From the NCBI RefSeq assembly GCF_020400825.1, contig NZ_JAINVH010000024.1, positions 1 to 64,000 of the forward strand: a stretch of DNA of 64,000 nucleotides, given 5' to 3'. This DNA comes from Streptomyces sp. HPF1205. Its GTDB lineage: Bacteria > Actinomycetota > Actinomycetes > Streptomycetales > Streptomycetaceae. Made by a program: the position numbers and the translations under genes. Under the pieces are notes generated by a model. The model made no database searches. It saw nothing but the letters and a program-made list of their open reading frames with translations, and was not told where the DNA came from. Positions 51,068 through 59,448 of this stretch are shown here, in pieces (the stretch's first letter is position 1; every line of letters starts with the position of its first letter).

Positions 51068-51110
51068 TTCATTACGTGTTGAATCCTACGCGCCCGCATG
51101 GTGTTGTCAA
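51068..51110 (-). promoter_or_regulatory. Promoter with operator at right end of cluster (site A)
   Basis: On the minus strand TTGACA (51110-51105), a 16-nt spacer and TAGGAT (51088-51083) form a near-ideal promoter. The element at 51068-51083 (TTCATTACGTGTTGAA on plus, 14 of 16 to the palindrome) begins at the last T of the -10. The transcript would read toward the DinB-like gene with a leader of about 290 bases. Confidence 0.7.
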
Positions 51111-51239
51111 CGCCTCGCCCGCCCGCGCGGACCGCCGGACCGCCCGCGCGACCACCCGACCACCCGACCGCCGGACGACCGACCTCCCACCGCCCTGCGC
51201 GGACCGGTGGGGCGTCCGCACCTGCGCGCCGGGGCCCGC

Positions 51240-52478
51240 TCAGTCGTCCTGCGGCACTTCGGCGGTGGGGTCCGGGACGTGCGGCAGGACGTCGGCGATG
51301 TAGCTGGCCACGGTCGCCTCCAGGCCCACGTCGTGCTGCGCCCGCTCCGAGAGGTACCAGCGGTGCTCCAGCAGTTCGTGGTAGACCTGCGCCGGGTCCA
51401 TGCCGCGGCGCAGCTCCACCGGCACGGTGCGTACGGCGGGCCGGAAGACCTGGCGGACCCAGCGGTGGGCGAGCACTTCGGGGCGCGCTCCGAGGGGGTC
51501 CCCGGGGGCGTAGTCGTCCTGGGTGGCCATCCACTGCTCCAGGTCGTTGAGCAGGCTGCGGGCCTGGTTCTCCTCGGTGTCCATGCCGGTCAGCCGCAGC
51601 AGTTGGCGCTGGTGGTGGCCGGCGTCCACGACCTTCGGCAGGAAGGTGACGGTGTCGCCCTCGGGCGAGCGCTGGATCTGCATCTCGGCGACGTCGAAGC
51701 CGAGGTCGTTCAGGCGGCGCACGCGCCGGTCGATGTAGTGCCGCTTGCTCGCCGGGTACACCGACTCGCGGGTCAGCTCGTTCCACAGGTCGCCGTAGCG
51801 CGCCACGATGGCCTCGCCGGTGGTCACCGGGTCGACGGAGGGGTGCAGCGATCCGCCGGCCTCCAGGTCCATCAGCTCGCCGGCGATGTTCACCCGGGCG
51901 AGGTCGATGTCGTACTCGCGCTGCCCGTCGCTGAGCCGGGGCTGGAGCTGCCCGGTCTCGGCGTCGACGAGGTAGGCCGCGTAGGCGCCCGCGTCACGCC
52001 GGAACAGGGTGTTGGACAGCGAGCAGTCGCCCCAGGCGAAGCTGGCCAGGTGCAGCCGCACCAGCAGCACCGCCAGCGCGTCCAGCAGCCTGTTCACCGT
52101 CCCGGGGCGCATCGTCGTCTCGAACATCGACCGGTACGGCAGGGAGCCGTTCAAGTGCCTTGTGACCAGCGCGGGTTCCAGCGGCGTGCCGTCCGCGGCG
52201 ACGCGGCCGGTGACCACGGCCATCGGGTCGACGGCGGGTATCGCCAGCCGGTCCAGGTCGCGCAGCAGCTCGTACTCGCGCTCGGCCGCCCACTGGCTGA
52301 CCTCCTTGATCGCGACGACCTCGGCGCCCGCGCGGGCGAAGCGCACCACGTGCCGGGAGATGCCGCGGGGCAGCGCCACCAGCGACTCGGCCGGCCACTG
52401 CTCCAGCGGGAGGTTCCACGCCAGGTCGAGCAGCGCGGACGGGTGTTCGGCATCGTGCGCCGTGATCTGCAGGGGCAT
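51240..52478 (-). CDS. DUF4032 (LPS kinase-like) protein
   Basis: The 412-residue protein is a conserved actinobacterial DUF4032 protein with a protein-kinase-like core: a possible Lys in VVAIKEVSQWAAEREYELL, a catalytic-loop-like WGDCSLSNTLF and a metal-loop-like YLVDAETGQL. A separate C-terminal helical region follows. Its role is not established; the pattern suggests phosphorylation of an unknown substrate. It is unrelated to the biosynthetic genes and marks the right edge of the cluster. ATG 52478 has GAGAGGA upstream. Confidence 0.9.
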   Translation of the reverse strand: MPLQITAHDAEHPSALLDLAWNLPLEQWPAESLVALPRGISRHVVRFARAGAEVVAIKEVSQWAAEREYELLRDLDRLAIPAVDPMAVVTGRVAADGTPLEPALVTRHLNGSLPYRSMFETTMRPGTVNRLLDALAVLLVRLHLASFAWGDCSLSNTLFRRDAGAYAAYLVDAETGQLQPRLSDGQREYDIDLARVNIAGELMDLEAGGSLHPSVDPVTTGEAIVARYGDLWNELTRESVYPASKRHYIDRRVRRLNDLGFDVAEMQIQRSPEGDTVTFLPKVVDAGHHQRQLLRLTGMDTEENQARSLLNDLEQWMATQDDYAPGDPLGARPEVLAHRWVRQVFRPAVRTVPVELRRGMDPAQVYHELLEHRWYLSERAQHDVGLEATVASYIADVLPHVPDPTAEVPQDD

Positions 52479-52638
52479 GGCGTGGTGCGTCCTCTCGTCC
52501 GCGGGCCGCGCGGCGACGTCCGGCCCGGTCGGAGCATGCTAACGGCCTGACCTGCGCCGGTGACCGGCCCCCTCGGCCGCGCCCTCGGCCGGCCCGTCCC
52601 GCCGCCGCGCCCGGCGGGCCCCGCGGCCCGGCCGGCGT

Positions 52639-53454
52639 TCAGCAGCCGTCGCCTCCCGCGGCCGGCACGGTGTCGGGGGGCACGCCGAGCGTGGCGCGCA
52701 GCACCAGCGCGTAGACCTGGAGCCGGAACGCCGGGGAGTAGGAGGTGTACTCGTAGCAGCCGCCCTGGTGGAGGCCGCCGATGAGGCCCACCACGGCGGT
52801 GCGGCGGGTGCCGGGCACGGTGGCCAGCCAGGGGCTGCCGCTGCTGCCGCCCACGTAGCCGTGGCAGTCGAAGGAGGGGAAGCCGCCGGTGTAGTACACC
52901 GGGACGGTGCAGCGGACCGGCTGGTCGCCGATGCCGGAGTTGTACGCGACGTCGGTCACCTCCTGGCCGGCGGGCGGGGCGAGCCCGAGCACGTTCGCGC
53001 CGGTCACGTCCTGTACGCCGACCTCTCGGCCGTCGCGCTCCTGGTCGGCGACCCGCAGGATCGCGTAGTCGTACCGCGGATCCTGGTCCCGACTCCACTT
53101 CGGGTCCACGTAGGCGCCGGTCACGGTCCAGACGCCGTACGGGGTGCGGCCCGCGTCGTAGCCCGGGGCGAACAGCCAGCCGGCCGCGGTTCCTCGCACG
53201 CAGTGGGCGGCGGCCAGGATCAGGTCGTGACCGGGCGCGGCGACGACACTGGCCGTGCAGGAGTGGTCGTGGTCCAGGCCGCCGCGGAACAGCGGGCCCA
53301 CGGTGGCGATCCCGTCGAACCGGGTCGCGGTGGGCGTCCCCGGCGGCGCCCCCGGGCCGTCGTCCGCAGCCGCGGGCACCGCGGTCAGCGTCCCCAGCGC
53401 CATGAGTGCCGCCACGGCGAGCCCGGTGAGAGTCGCGCCGGAGAACCTGGGCAT
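52639..53454 (-). CDS. Secreted trypsin-like serine protease
   Basis: The 271-residue protein starts with a signal peptide (LTGLAVAALMALGTL, likely cut after VPAAA). The catalytic triad is visible as His in ILAAAHCVRG, Asp in PRYDYAILRV and Ser in YVGGSSGSPWLA. Two or three disulfides are likely from HSC/AAHC, VRC/FDC and GGC. It resembles chymotrypsin-fold, GluV8-like extracellular proteases of Streptomyces. It follows the MFS gene at 53.5-54.9 kb on the same strand by 61 bp. Confidence 0.92.
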   Translation of the reverse strand: MPRFSGATLTGLAVAALMALGTLTAVPAAADDGPGAPPGTPTATRFDGIATVGPLFRGGLDHDHSCTASVVAAPGHDLILAAAHCVRGTAAGWLFAPGYDAGRTPYGVWTVTGAYVDPKWSRDQDPRYDYAILRVADQERDGREVGVQDVTGANVLGLAPPAGQEVTDVAYNSGIGDQPVRCTVPVYYTGGFPSFDCHGYVGGSSGSPWLATVPGTRRTAVVGLIGGLHQGGCYEYTSYSPAFRLQVYALVLRATLGVPPDTVPAAGGDGC

Positions 53455-53515
53455 GCGGAAGAACCCCTCGTCGGACGGTCGCCCATGGCGCGAGGGGCCT
53501 CACGCGTGGCGGCCG

Positions 53516-54898
53516 TCAGGGACGGTGCCGGCGCGGCTCGCGCGATGGTTCGGTGGGCGCTGACGCGCCGTTCCTACCGGTCCGCCGACGGCCTGCGCAA
53601 GGGCGCGCCGTCGCCGGAGCGTCGGGGATCCGGGCCCGCTGGGGCGCCGGCCGGCCGACGGGTACGGGGCGCACACCGGAACCCTCCTGCCCGGCCCCGG
53701 CGTCCGGCGCGGCGGGCCACCGGCGGCCCGCGACCGCCACGGCGCAGACCGCGCCCACGCAGGGCAGCCAGCCCGCAAGCGTCGGCCGCCCGGCCGCGAC
53801 CAGCGATCCCGCCGCCCAGCTGCCCAGCGCGGCCCCCGCGGGCTCGGCCGCGCTGATCCACGCGAACGCCTCGGTCAGCCGCGACGCCGGGACCAGCTCC
53901 GGCACGAGGGAGAGGACGGTCGTGAGCGCGGGGGCGAGCGCCAGCCCCGCCGTCAGCAGGGTCAGGGCCCGCCACAGCAGGTCGGACCACACCGCGAACA
54001 GGGTCAGGAAGGCGGCGAACCATGTCAGGGCGATCGCGGCCCGGCGGGCCGGCGGTCCGGCCCAGCCGCGGCTTCCGTACCACAGCCCGCCGGCGAGACT
54101 GCCGACCGACCATGTCGCCTGGACGGGACCGCTCAGCGCGATCGCCCCGGAAGCCTGTGCGGTGGCCGGGACGACGACCGCGACGGCCCCGAGTGCCACC
54201 CCCACCGAGACCAGGGCGGCGACCGGTCGCACGACGCCGGTCAGGGAGCCGGACCGTGTCCGGCCGGGCGGGGCGCTCGCGCCGGCGGAGGCGCCGGCCG
54301 GCACGCTCGCGGCCAGCAGCGTGCCCGCGAAGGCGAGGACGCCAAGGACCACCACGGGCACCGCCGGGGGCGTCAGGGCGACCAGCACGCCGACCAGCAA
54401 GGGCCCGCTGACCAGGGCGAGTTCGTAGAGCACCGAGTCGAGGGCGTACGCCGTGCCCAGCAGGTCCTTCGACACGGGAAGCCCGGCCCACGCGACCCTG
54501 ATGAACGCCGACAGCGACGGGAGGGTGAGACCCGCCGCCCCGCAGAGCACCAGGACGGCGCCGGCGGGGGCGCCGCCCGCGGCCGACGAGGCGAGGGCCA
54601 CCAGGAGCACCAGGTGCGCGCCGGTCAGCAGCCGCAGCAGTCCCGCGCGCCCGTAACGGTCCATCAGCCGCCCCTGCACCGGCCGGTTGGCCGAGGCGGT
54701 GACGAGGTAGACCGCGACCGACAGGCCGCCGGCCCGGTAGGAGCCGGTCTCGTGGTGGATCAGCAGGACGAGCGCCAGGCTCATGCCGCCGACCTCGGTC
54801 CTGGCCACGAAGCCGCCCACGATCAGGGGCAGGGCGCGAGGCGCCTTGAGCACGGCCTCGTACCGGCGGTAGACCGCCGTGTTCCGCGGTGCGCCCAT
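53516..54898 (-). CDS. MFS transporter, 12-TM
   Basis: The membrane protein of about 460 residues has 12 hydrophobic helices and a loop-2 motif A variant (NRPVQGRLMDRYGRAGLL). Many small residues line the helices (ALSGPVQATWSVGSLAGGLWYG). The C-terminal 60 residues are basic and Pro-rich and look disordered. No substrate can be named. I chose ATG 54898 (MGAPRNTAVYRRYE), preceded by GGAGGGCGAGG; the frame is open to 55033 but that part is not membrane-like. It diverges from the signal peptidase gene. Confidence 0.88.
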   Translation of the reverse strand: MGAPRNTAVYRRYEAVLKAPRALPLIVGGFVARTEVGGMSLALVLLIHHETGSYRAGGLSVAVYLVTASANRPVQGRLMDRYGRAGLLRLLTGAHLVLLVALASSAAGGAPAGAVLVLCGAAGLTLPSLSAFIRVAWAGLPVSKDLLGTAYALDSVLYELALVSGPLLVGVLVALTPPAVPVVVLGVLAFAGTLLAASVPAGASAGASAPPGRTRSGSLTGVVRPVAALVSVGVALGAVAVVVPATAQASGAIALSGPVQATWSVGSLAGGLWYGSRGWAGPPARRAAIALTWFAAFLTLFAVWSDLLWRALTLLTAGLALAPALTTVLSLVPELVPASRLTEAFAWISAAEPAGAALGSWAAGSLVAAGRPTLAGWLPCVGAVCAVAVAGRRWPAAPDAGAGQEGSGVRPVPVGRPAPQRARIPDAPATARPCAGRRRTGRNGASAPTEPSREPRRHRP

Positions 54899-55161
54899 CC
54901 TCGCCCTCCGTCCGCCGCCCTCCGCGGCACAGTGGTGCGCGCCCGCGTCGTACGACCTTGCCCGGCCCGCCCGTGACGGCGCGCTCCCCGTCCAACGTCC
55001 GGCCGGGAGCCCCCAGTTCCTGCACGAACACACGCGGGCCGGGCAGGCCGGACGAACGGGAGGCGTCCCGCACCGCGGAGGTGCGCCGCCACCGCGGGCC
55101 CGGCCGGCGGGCGGCGCGCGTACGCTCGGTGCGGGGGCGGCCGGTGAACGGGAGGTGGGCG

Positions 55162-55734
55162 GTGCGGCGGACGTACGCGCTGTGGGCGACGGCGGCGGCC
55201 GGGCTCGCGGTGGACCAGGGCACGAAGGCGATCGCCGCGGCAGCCCTCGAGGGCCGCGAGCCGAGGCACGCGCTCGGCGGGACGGTGACCCTCACCGCGA
55301 TCCGCAACCCGGGCGCCGCCGGTTCGTTCGCGCCCCACGCGACGGTGGTCTTCACGCTCATAGCCGTGGCGGTGCTCGTCTTCATCGCCCGGGTGTCGCC
55401 GCGGGTGCGCGACCGCGGCTGGGCGGTCGGGCTCGGCCTGCTCTTCGCCGGCGCGGGCGGCAACCTCACCGACCGCCTCTTCCGCAGCCCGGGACTCGGC
55501 CGGGGCGCCGTCCTGGACTTCATCCAGGTCGGCCACTCGGGCATCTTCAACCTCGCCGACCAGTGCGTCACCGCGGGCGCCCTCGTCGTCCTCGTGCAGA
55601 CCGTGCGCGGCGTCTCCATGCGGGCGCCGGCCGCACGCGGCACCGGACCGGGGAACGGCCCGGGACCGGGTACGGGTACGGGAGCGGGACCGGGCGCCGG
55701 CCGGCAGTCCGGCGGCGAGGGCCAGCCGGTGTAG
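55162..55734 (+). CDS. lspA: Lipoprotein signal peptidase (signal peptidase II)
   Basis: The 190-residue aspartyl protease of the inner membrane removes signal peptides from prolipoproteins. Family motifs are all present: AVDQGTKAIAA, IRNPGAAGSF, GGNLTDRLF with one catalytic Asp, and VLDFIQVG followed by IFNLADQC with the other. Four membrane helices are evident. The C-terminal 35 residues form a Gly/Pro-rich tail (GPGPGTGTGAGPGAG) that is longer than usual. GTG 55162 has GGAGG 6 nt upstream; a GTG at 55144 is an alternative. Streptomyces often carries more than one copy. Confidence 0.9.
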   Translation: MRRTYALWATAAAGLAVDQGTKAIAAAALEGREPRHALGGTVTLTAIRNPGAAGSFAPHATVVFTLIAVAVLVFIARVSPRVRDRGWAVGLGLLFAGAGGNLTDRLFRSPGLGRGAVLDFIQVGHSGIFNLADQCVTAGALVVLVQTVRGVSMRAPAARGTGPGNGPGPGTGTGAGPGAGRQSGGEGQPV

Positions 55735-55866
55735 CGGCGAGGCCCCGCCGTACGGCGCGAGCGGCGGCCGCGGCTTTGCGGACGCTTGACGGCCGCTTCA
55801 CCCGCTGCCGGTGGGATGGGCCTGCGCACCGCGCAGTCGGTTCTCGCTCGCGTGAGGCAGGTTCGT

Positions 55867-57135
55867 ATGAGGAAGACGCCGGTCCAAGGCGGTGGGGTCG
55901 AGGAGCACGCGGGCCGGGTCCGCGGCGACGGGGGCGGAGACCGGGGCGGGGGCGGGGGCGCCCGGCTGGAGTCGCTGACCGGCCTGCGCTGGTTCGCCAC
56001 CTTCGGTGTGTTCCTGTCGCACGTCAACATCCTCCTTCCGCTGCCGCGCACCCGCGGGCTGTTCTCGCTGGGCGAGACGGGAGTCTCGCTGTTCTTCGTG
56101 CTGTCCGGCTTCGTACTGGCCTGGAACTGGTCGCCCGATCTGCCCGCGCGCGCCTTCTACGGGCGCCGCTTCGCCCGGGTGTGGCCGCTGCTGGTGGTGG
56201 CGGTCGCCCTCCCGACGGTCTTCGCCGCGACCTCCGAGGGCGGCCCCGCGGTGACGCACCTGCTGCTGATCTCGGCCTCGGCGGTGCTGCTGGTGCAGGC
56301 GTGGGTACCGGGCTGGATCCTGCTGGGGGCGAGCCCGGTGACCTGGTCGCTGTCGTGCGAGGCGTTCTTCTACGGCCTGTTCCCCGGCCTCATGCGGCGG
56401 TTGCACGCGGCGTCCGCGGGCCGGCTCGTCGCCCTGGTGTGCGCCGCGGTGGTGGCGCTGTGGGGCGTACGCGTCGGGCTGTGGTGCGCGTATCCGCCGG
56501 TGCGCCACGTGTCCGGCCTGGACGGATACGGCCCCGCGGTGTTCTGCGTGTACTCGCCGCTCGCCCGGCTGCCGCAGTTCCTGATCGGGATGGCGGCGGC
56601 GATCTGGGTGCGCCGCGGCCGGCGGGCGGTGCCGGTTCGCACGGCGGCCGCGGCGCTGCTGGTCCCGGTGGTGGCGCTGTGGCTGCTGCGGGGGTACCCG
56701 TTCCGCGGCGCGGTGCTGTTCGACGCGGGTGACACGGCCACCACGCCGTTCCTCGCGCTGCTGATCGCCGCGCTCGCCCGCCGCGACCTGGACGGCGGCC
56801 GGTCGTTCCTGCGCAGCGCGCCGCTGGTGCGGCTCGGGCAGTGGTCGTACGCCTTCTACCTGTTCCAGTTCACGGTGCTGCTGCCGGTCGCGCTGGCCTC
56901 CAGTCCCGGCCGCCAGGTCGCGGACTTCTTCACCGACCCGGTCCCGCCGAGCGTCGGCCACCTGGGGTACGCGGTGCTCGCACTGGTACTCACCCTGGCC
57001 GTTTCGGCGTTCTTCCACCGTTTCGTGGAGCACCCGATGGAGCGGCGGCTGCGGCGGCGGCTCGGCAGCGGGCGCTCCGGCCGGAGGGCGTGGCAGCCGG
57101 CCGGGGCCGCGGGTCCCGCCGTCAGCCGGAAGTAA
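55867..57135 (+). CDS. Acyltransferase-3 family membrane protein (OafA/YrhL-like)
   Basis: The protein of about 422 residues has ten or so membrane helices and Acyl_transf_3 features: SLTGLRWFATFGVFLSHVNI with the conserved His, GVSLFFVLSGFVLAW, and FYGRRFARVWPLLV with catalytic-region arginines. Members transfer acyl groups to sugars, lipids or antibiotics. The N-terminal 35 residues are Gly-rich and disordered. The start is uncertain: I took ATG 55867 (MRKTPVQGG) behind GAGG, but ATG 55816 is possible. The stop overlaps the convergent MarR gene by 14 bp. Confidence 0.88.
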   Translation: MRKTPVQGGGVEEHAGRVRGDGGGDRGGGGGARLESLTGLRWFATFGVFLSHVNILLPLPRTRGLFSLGETGVSLFFVLSGFVLAWNWSPDLPARAFYGRRFARVWPLLVVAVALPTVFAATSEGGPAVTHLLLISASAVLLVQAWVPGWILLGASPVTWSLSCEAFFYGLFPGLMRRLHAASAGRLVALVCAAVVALWGVRVGLWCAYPPVRHVSGLDGYGPAVFCVYSPLARLPQFLIGMAAAIWVRRGRRAVPVRTAAAALLVPVVALWLLRGYPFRGAVLFDAGDTATTPFLALLIAALARRDLDGGRSFLRSAPLVRLGQWSYAFYLFQFTVLLPVALASSPGRQVADFFTDPVPPSVGHLGYAVLALVLTLAVSAFFHRFVEHPMERRLRRRLGSGRSGRRAWQPAGAAGPAVSRK

Positions 57136-57604
57136 CGTTTCTGAGGATCCGGTCGAGCAGCGAGCCGAGCTGCTCGACCTCCTCGTCGCTGAGCCCCTCC
57201 AGCATCCGCTGCTGGCTCTTGAGGGCGACCGCCTCGATGTCGGCGTACATCCGCTCGCCGTCCGCGGTCAGCGCCACGGTGGCGGCCCGGCGGTCGGCGC
57301 CGTCGCGGGTGCGCGCCACCAGTCCGCGCCGCTCCATGGTCTCCAGGTGGCGGGAGAGGGTGGGGCCCTCGATGTTCAGGTAGCGGGCCAGCGCCCGCTG
57401 GATCATCGGGCCCTCCAGCTTGAGGGTGGCCAGCATCGTCCAGGTGGTGAAGGTCGCGCCGGCCCTGCCGAGCTCGGCCTCGAAGAACGTCCGGCTCTCC
57501 TTCGCGGCCTGCCGCAGCTTGGGCGCGATGCTCCGGTGCAGCCAGGTGGGCCCCGCCTCCGACGGCGCCGACCGCCCCGACGGACTGTGCTCCTGACCGC
57601 GCAC
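57122..57604 (-). CDS. MarR-family regulator of adjacent MFS gene
   Basis: The protein of about 160 residues has a MarR winged helix (FTTWTMLATLKLEGPMI, LNIEGPTLSRHLETMERRGL) with the wing ARTRDGADRRAATVALT. It diverges from an MFS exporter gene, and a 10-bp inverted repeat lies in the shared promoter. The start is ambiguous: GTG 57604 has GGAGG 5 nt upstream, while ATG 57628 and GTG 57631 lack a ribosome site. The ligand is probably the substrate of the pump. Confidence 0.9.
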   Translation of the reverse strand: MRGQEHSPSGRSAPSEAGPTWLHRSIAPKLRQAAKESRTFFEAELGRAGATFTTWTMLATLKLEGPMIQRALARYLNIEGPTLSRHLETMERRGLVARTRDGADRRAATVALTADGERMYADIEAVALKSQQRMLEGLSDEEVEQLGSLLDRILRNVTSG

Positions 57605-57675
57605 CACTACCTCCGCTCCCGCGTTCATCACTCAAAAGGGTATCCCGTGACGTGATCCGAGCCGGTCCGGACCGG

Positions 57676-57715
57676 TTGCGGGGGCAGAATTAGTTCGTTA
57701 GGTTGCGAAGTAATT
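57676..57715 (+). promoter_or_regulatory. MFS promoter and MarR operator palindrome
   Basis: TTGCGG (57676-57681), a 17-nt spacer and TAGGTT (57699-57704) form a promoter. AATTAGTTCG (57688-57697) and CGAAGTAATT (57706-57715) are inverted repeats (9 of 10 bases pair) that surround the -10 box, the expected place for a MarR dimer. Confidence 0.75.
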
Positions 57716-57735
57716 CTGAATCATGGGAGTCCCCG

Positions 57736-59448
57736 ATGAGTGATGCCAGTTTCGAGGAGGCCGTGGCCTCCGCCGCGGCCGTGTCCGATCCGCGGGCGCC
57801 CTCGCGCCGGGCCTGGCTGGGGCTGGCGGTGATCCTGCTCGCCGCGTTCATGGAGCTGCTGGACGTCACCGTGGTGACCGTCGCGTCCCCGACGATCCAG
57901 TCCTCGCTGCAGGCCAGTTACGCCCAGGTGCAGTGGATCCTGGCCGGCTACCAGCTCGCGTTCGCGGCCGGGCTCGTGGCCGGCGGCAGGCTCGGTGACA
58001 TCTACGGGTGCCGCCGGGTGTTCATCTGGGGCGTGCTGCTGTTCTCGGCGGCCTCGGTCCTGTGCGCGGCGGCGGGCAGCGGCACCACGATCGTGCTGTT
58101 CCGCCTCCTGCAGGGGCTCGCCGCCGCGGTGATGTTCCCGCAGGTGCTGTCGATCATCCACGTCACCTTCACCGGGCGGTACCGTGCGGCGGCCTTCGGG
58201 GCGCTGGGCGGCACCATCGGGCTCGCGGGCATCGCCGGTCCGCTGGTCGGCGGGGCGCTGATCCACTTCGACCTGTTCGGGACGGACTGGCGCGCGGTCT
58301 TCCTGATCAACATCCCGATCGGCGTGGTGGCCGCGATCGGCGCCCGGCTGCTGGTGACGGAGTGGAAGTCGCAGCAGCGCCCCGGGCTGGACCTGTGGGG
58401 CACCGCGCTGGGCACGGCGACGGTGGCGCTGGTGATCTTCCCGCTGGTGCAGGGGCGGGACGCCGGCTGGGCGTGGTGGATCTGGACACTGCTGGGCCTG
58501 TCGGCGCCGGCGCTGTACCTGTTCTGGCGCCACCAGCGCCGTCTGGAGCGGCTCGGCGGCTCGCCGATGGTGGACCTGGCGCTGTTCCGGGGCGGCTCGT
58601 TCGGGGTGGGCCTGCTGGTGGAGTTCGTCTGCTTCACCGGGGTGTCCGCGTTCTTCCTGGTGCTCGCGGTCTCGCTGCAGGCCGGGTACGCGTGGTCGCC
58701 GCTGCGGACCGGGGCGGCGTTCCTGCCGATCGCGGTGGGCACCGGTCTGGCGTCGGGTGTCGCGATCCCGCTGCTGCCCAAACTGGGCAAGCGGGTGCTG
58801 CAGATCGGCGCGGTCGTGATGGCGGGCGGCATGGCCGGGCTGATGCTGACCCTGCACGCCCGTCCGCACGACCTGACGCTGTGGAGCCTCGCGCCCGCGG
58901 GCCTGGCGATCGGCGTGGGCCTCGGCATGATCGTCACGACGGTGAACGACGTGGTGCTGGCGGAGGCGTCGGGCCCCAGCGCGGGGTCCGCGGCCGGGGT
59001 GCAGACCACGGTCGGCCAGGCGGGCAACGCGGTGGGCGTGGCCGTGCTGGGCGCGGTCTTCTTCGGCCTGCTGAGCGGGAACGCGACGTCGGCGGCCCAG
59101 CACTCCGTGCCGCGGCTGCGCGAGGAGTTGCGGAGCGCGTCCGTCTCGGCGCCGGCCGCGGCGACGCTGGAGCGCTCGCTGGTCACCTGTTTCTCCGACC
59201 AGGCGTCGGCGGACGACCCGGGCAAGCTGCAGCCCAGTTGCGGGGCCCTGATGGACCAGGCGCGTCGCACCGGCGACCCGGCGGCCGTCGGAATCGTCGG
59301 CCGGACCCTGACCGACACGCGGCAGCAGCACTTCTCGAACTCGATGCGGACCAGCCTCACTTACGAGATCGCCGTGCTGGGACTGGTGTTCCTGCTGGTC
59401 TTCCTGCTGCCGCTGCGGCGCGGCCTGCAGGCGGGGACCGCCCACTGA
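57736..59448 (+). CDS. MFS drug exporter, DHA2 (14-TM) type
   Basis: The 570-residue transporter has the DHA2 signature FMELLDVTVVTVASPTIQ in helix 1, LVAGGRLGDIYGCRRVF (motif A) and RLLQGLAAAVMFPQ (motif B). Fourteen helices are visible. Before the last helix there is an unusually long loop (about 95 residues) with two cysteines (LVTCFSD, QPSCGAL) that could form a disulfide outside the cell. ATG 57736 follows GGGAG. It is controlled by the divergent MarR gene and may serve the second biosynthetic locus to its right. Confidence 0.93.
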   Translation: MSDASFEEAVASAAAVSDPRAPSRRAWLGLAVILLAAFMELLDVTVVTVASPTIQSSLQASYAQVQWILAGYQLAFAAGLVAGGRLGDIYGCRRVFIWGVLLFSAASVLCAAAGSGTTIVLFRLLQGLAAAVMFPQVLSIIHVTFTGRYRAAAFGALGGTIGLAGIAGPLVGGALIHFDLFGTDWRAVFLINIPIGVVAAIGARLLVTEWKSQQRPGLDLWGTALGTATVALVIFPLVQGRDAGWAWWIWTLLGLSAPALYLFWRHQRRLERLGGSPMVDLALFRGGSFGVGLLVEFVCFTGVSAFFLVLAVSLQAGYAWSPLRTGAAFLPIAVGTGLASGVAIPLLPKLGKRVLQIGAVVMAGGMAGLMLTLHARPHDLTLWSLAPAGLAIGVGLGMIVTTVNDVVLAEASGPSAGSAAGVQTTVGQAGNAVGVAVLGAVFFGLLSGNATSAAQHSVPRLREELRSASVSAPAAATLERSLVTCFSDQASADDPGKLQPSCGALMDQARRTGDPAAVGIVGRTLTDTRQQHFSNSMRTSLTYEIAVLGLVFLLVFLLPLRRGLQAGTAH

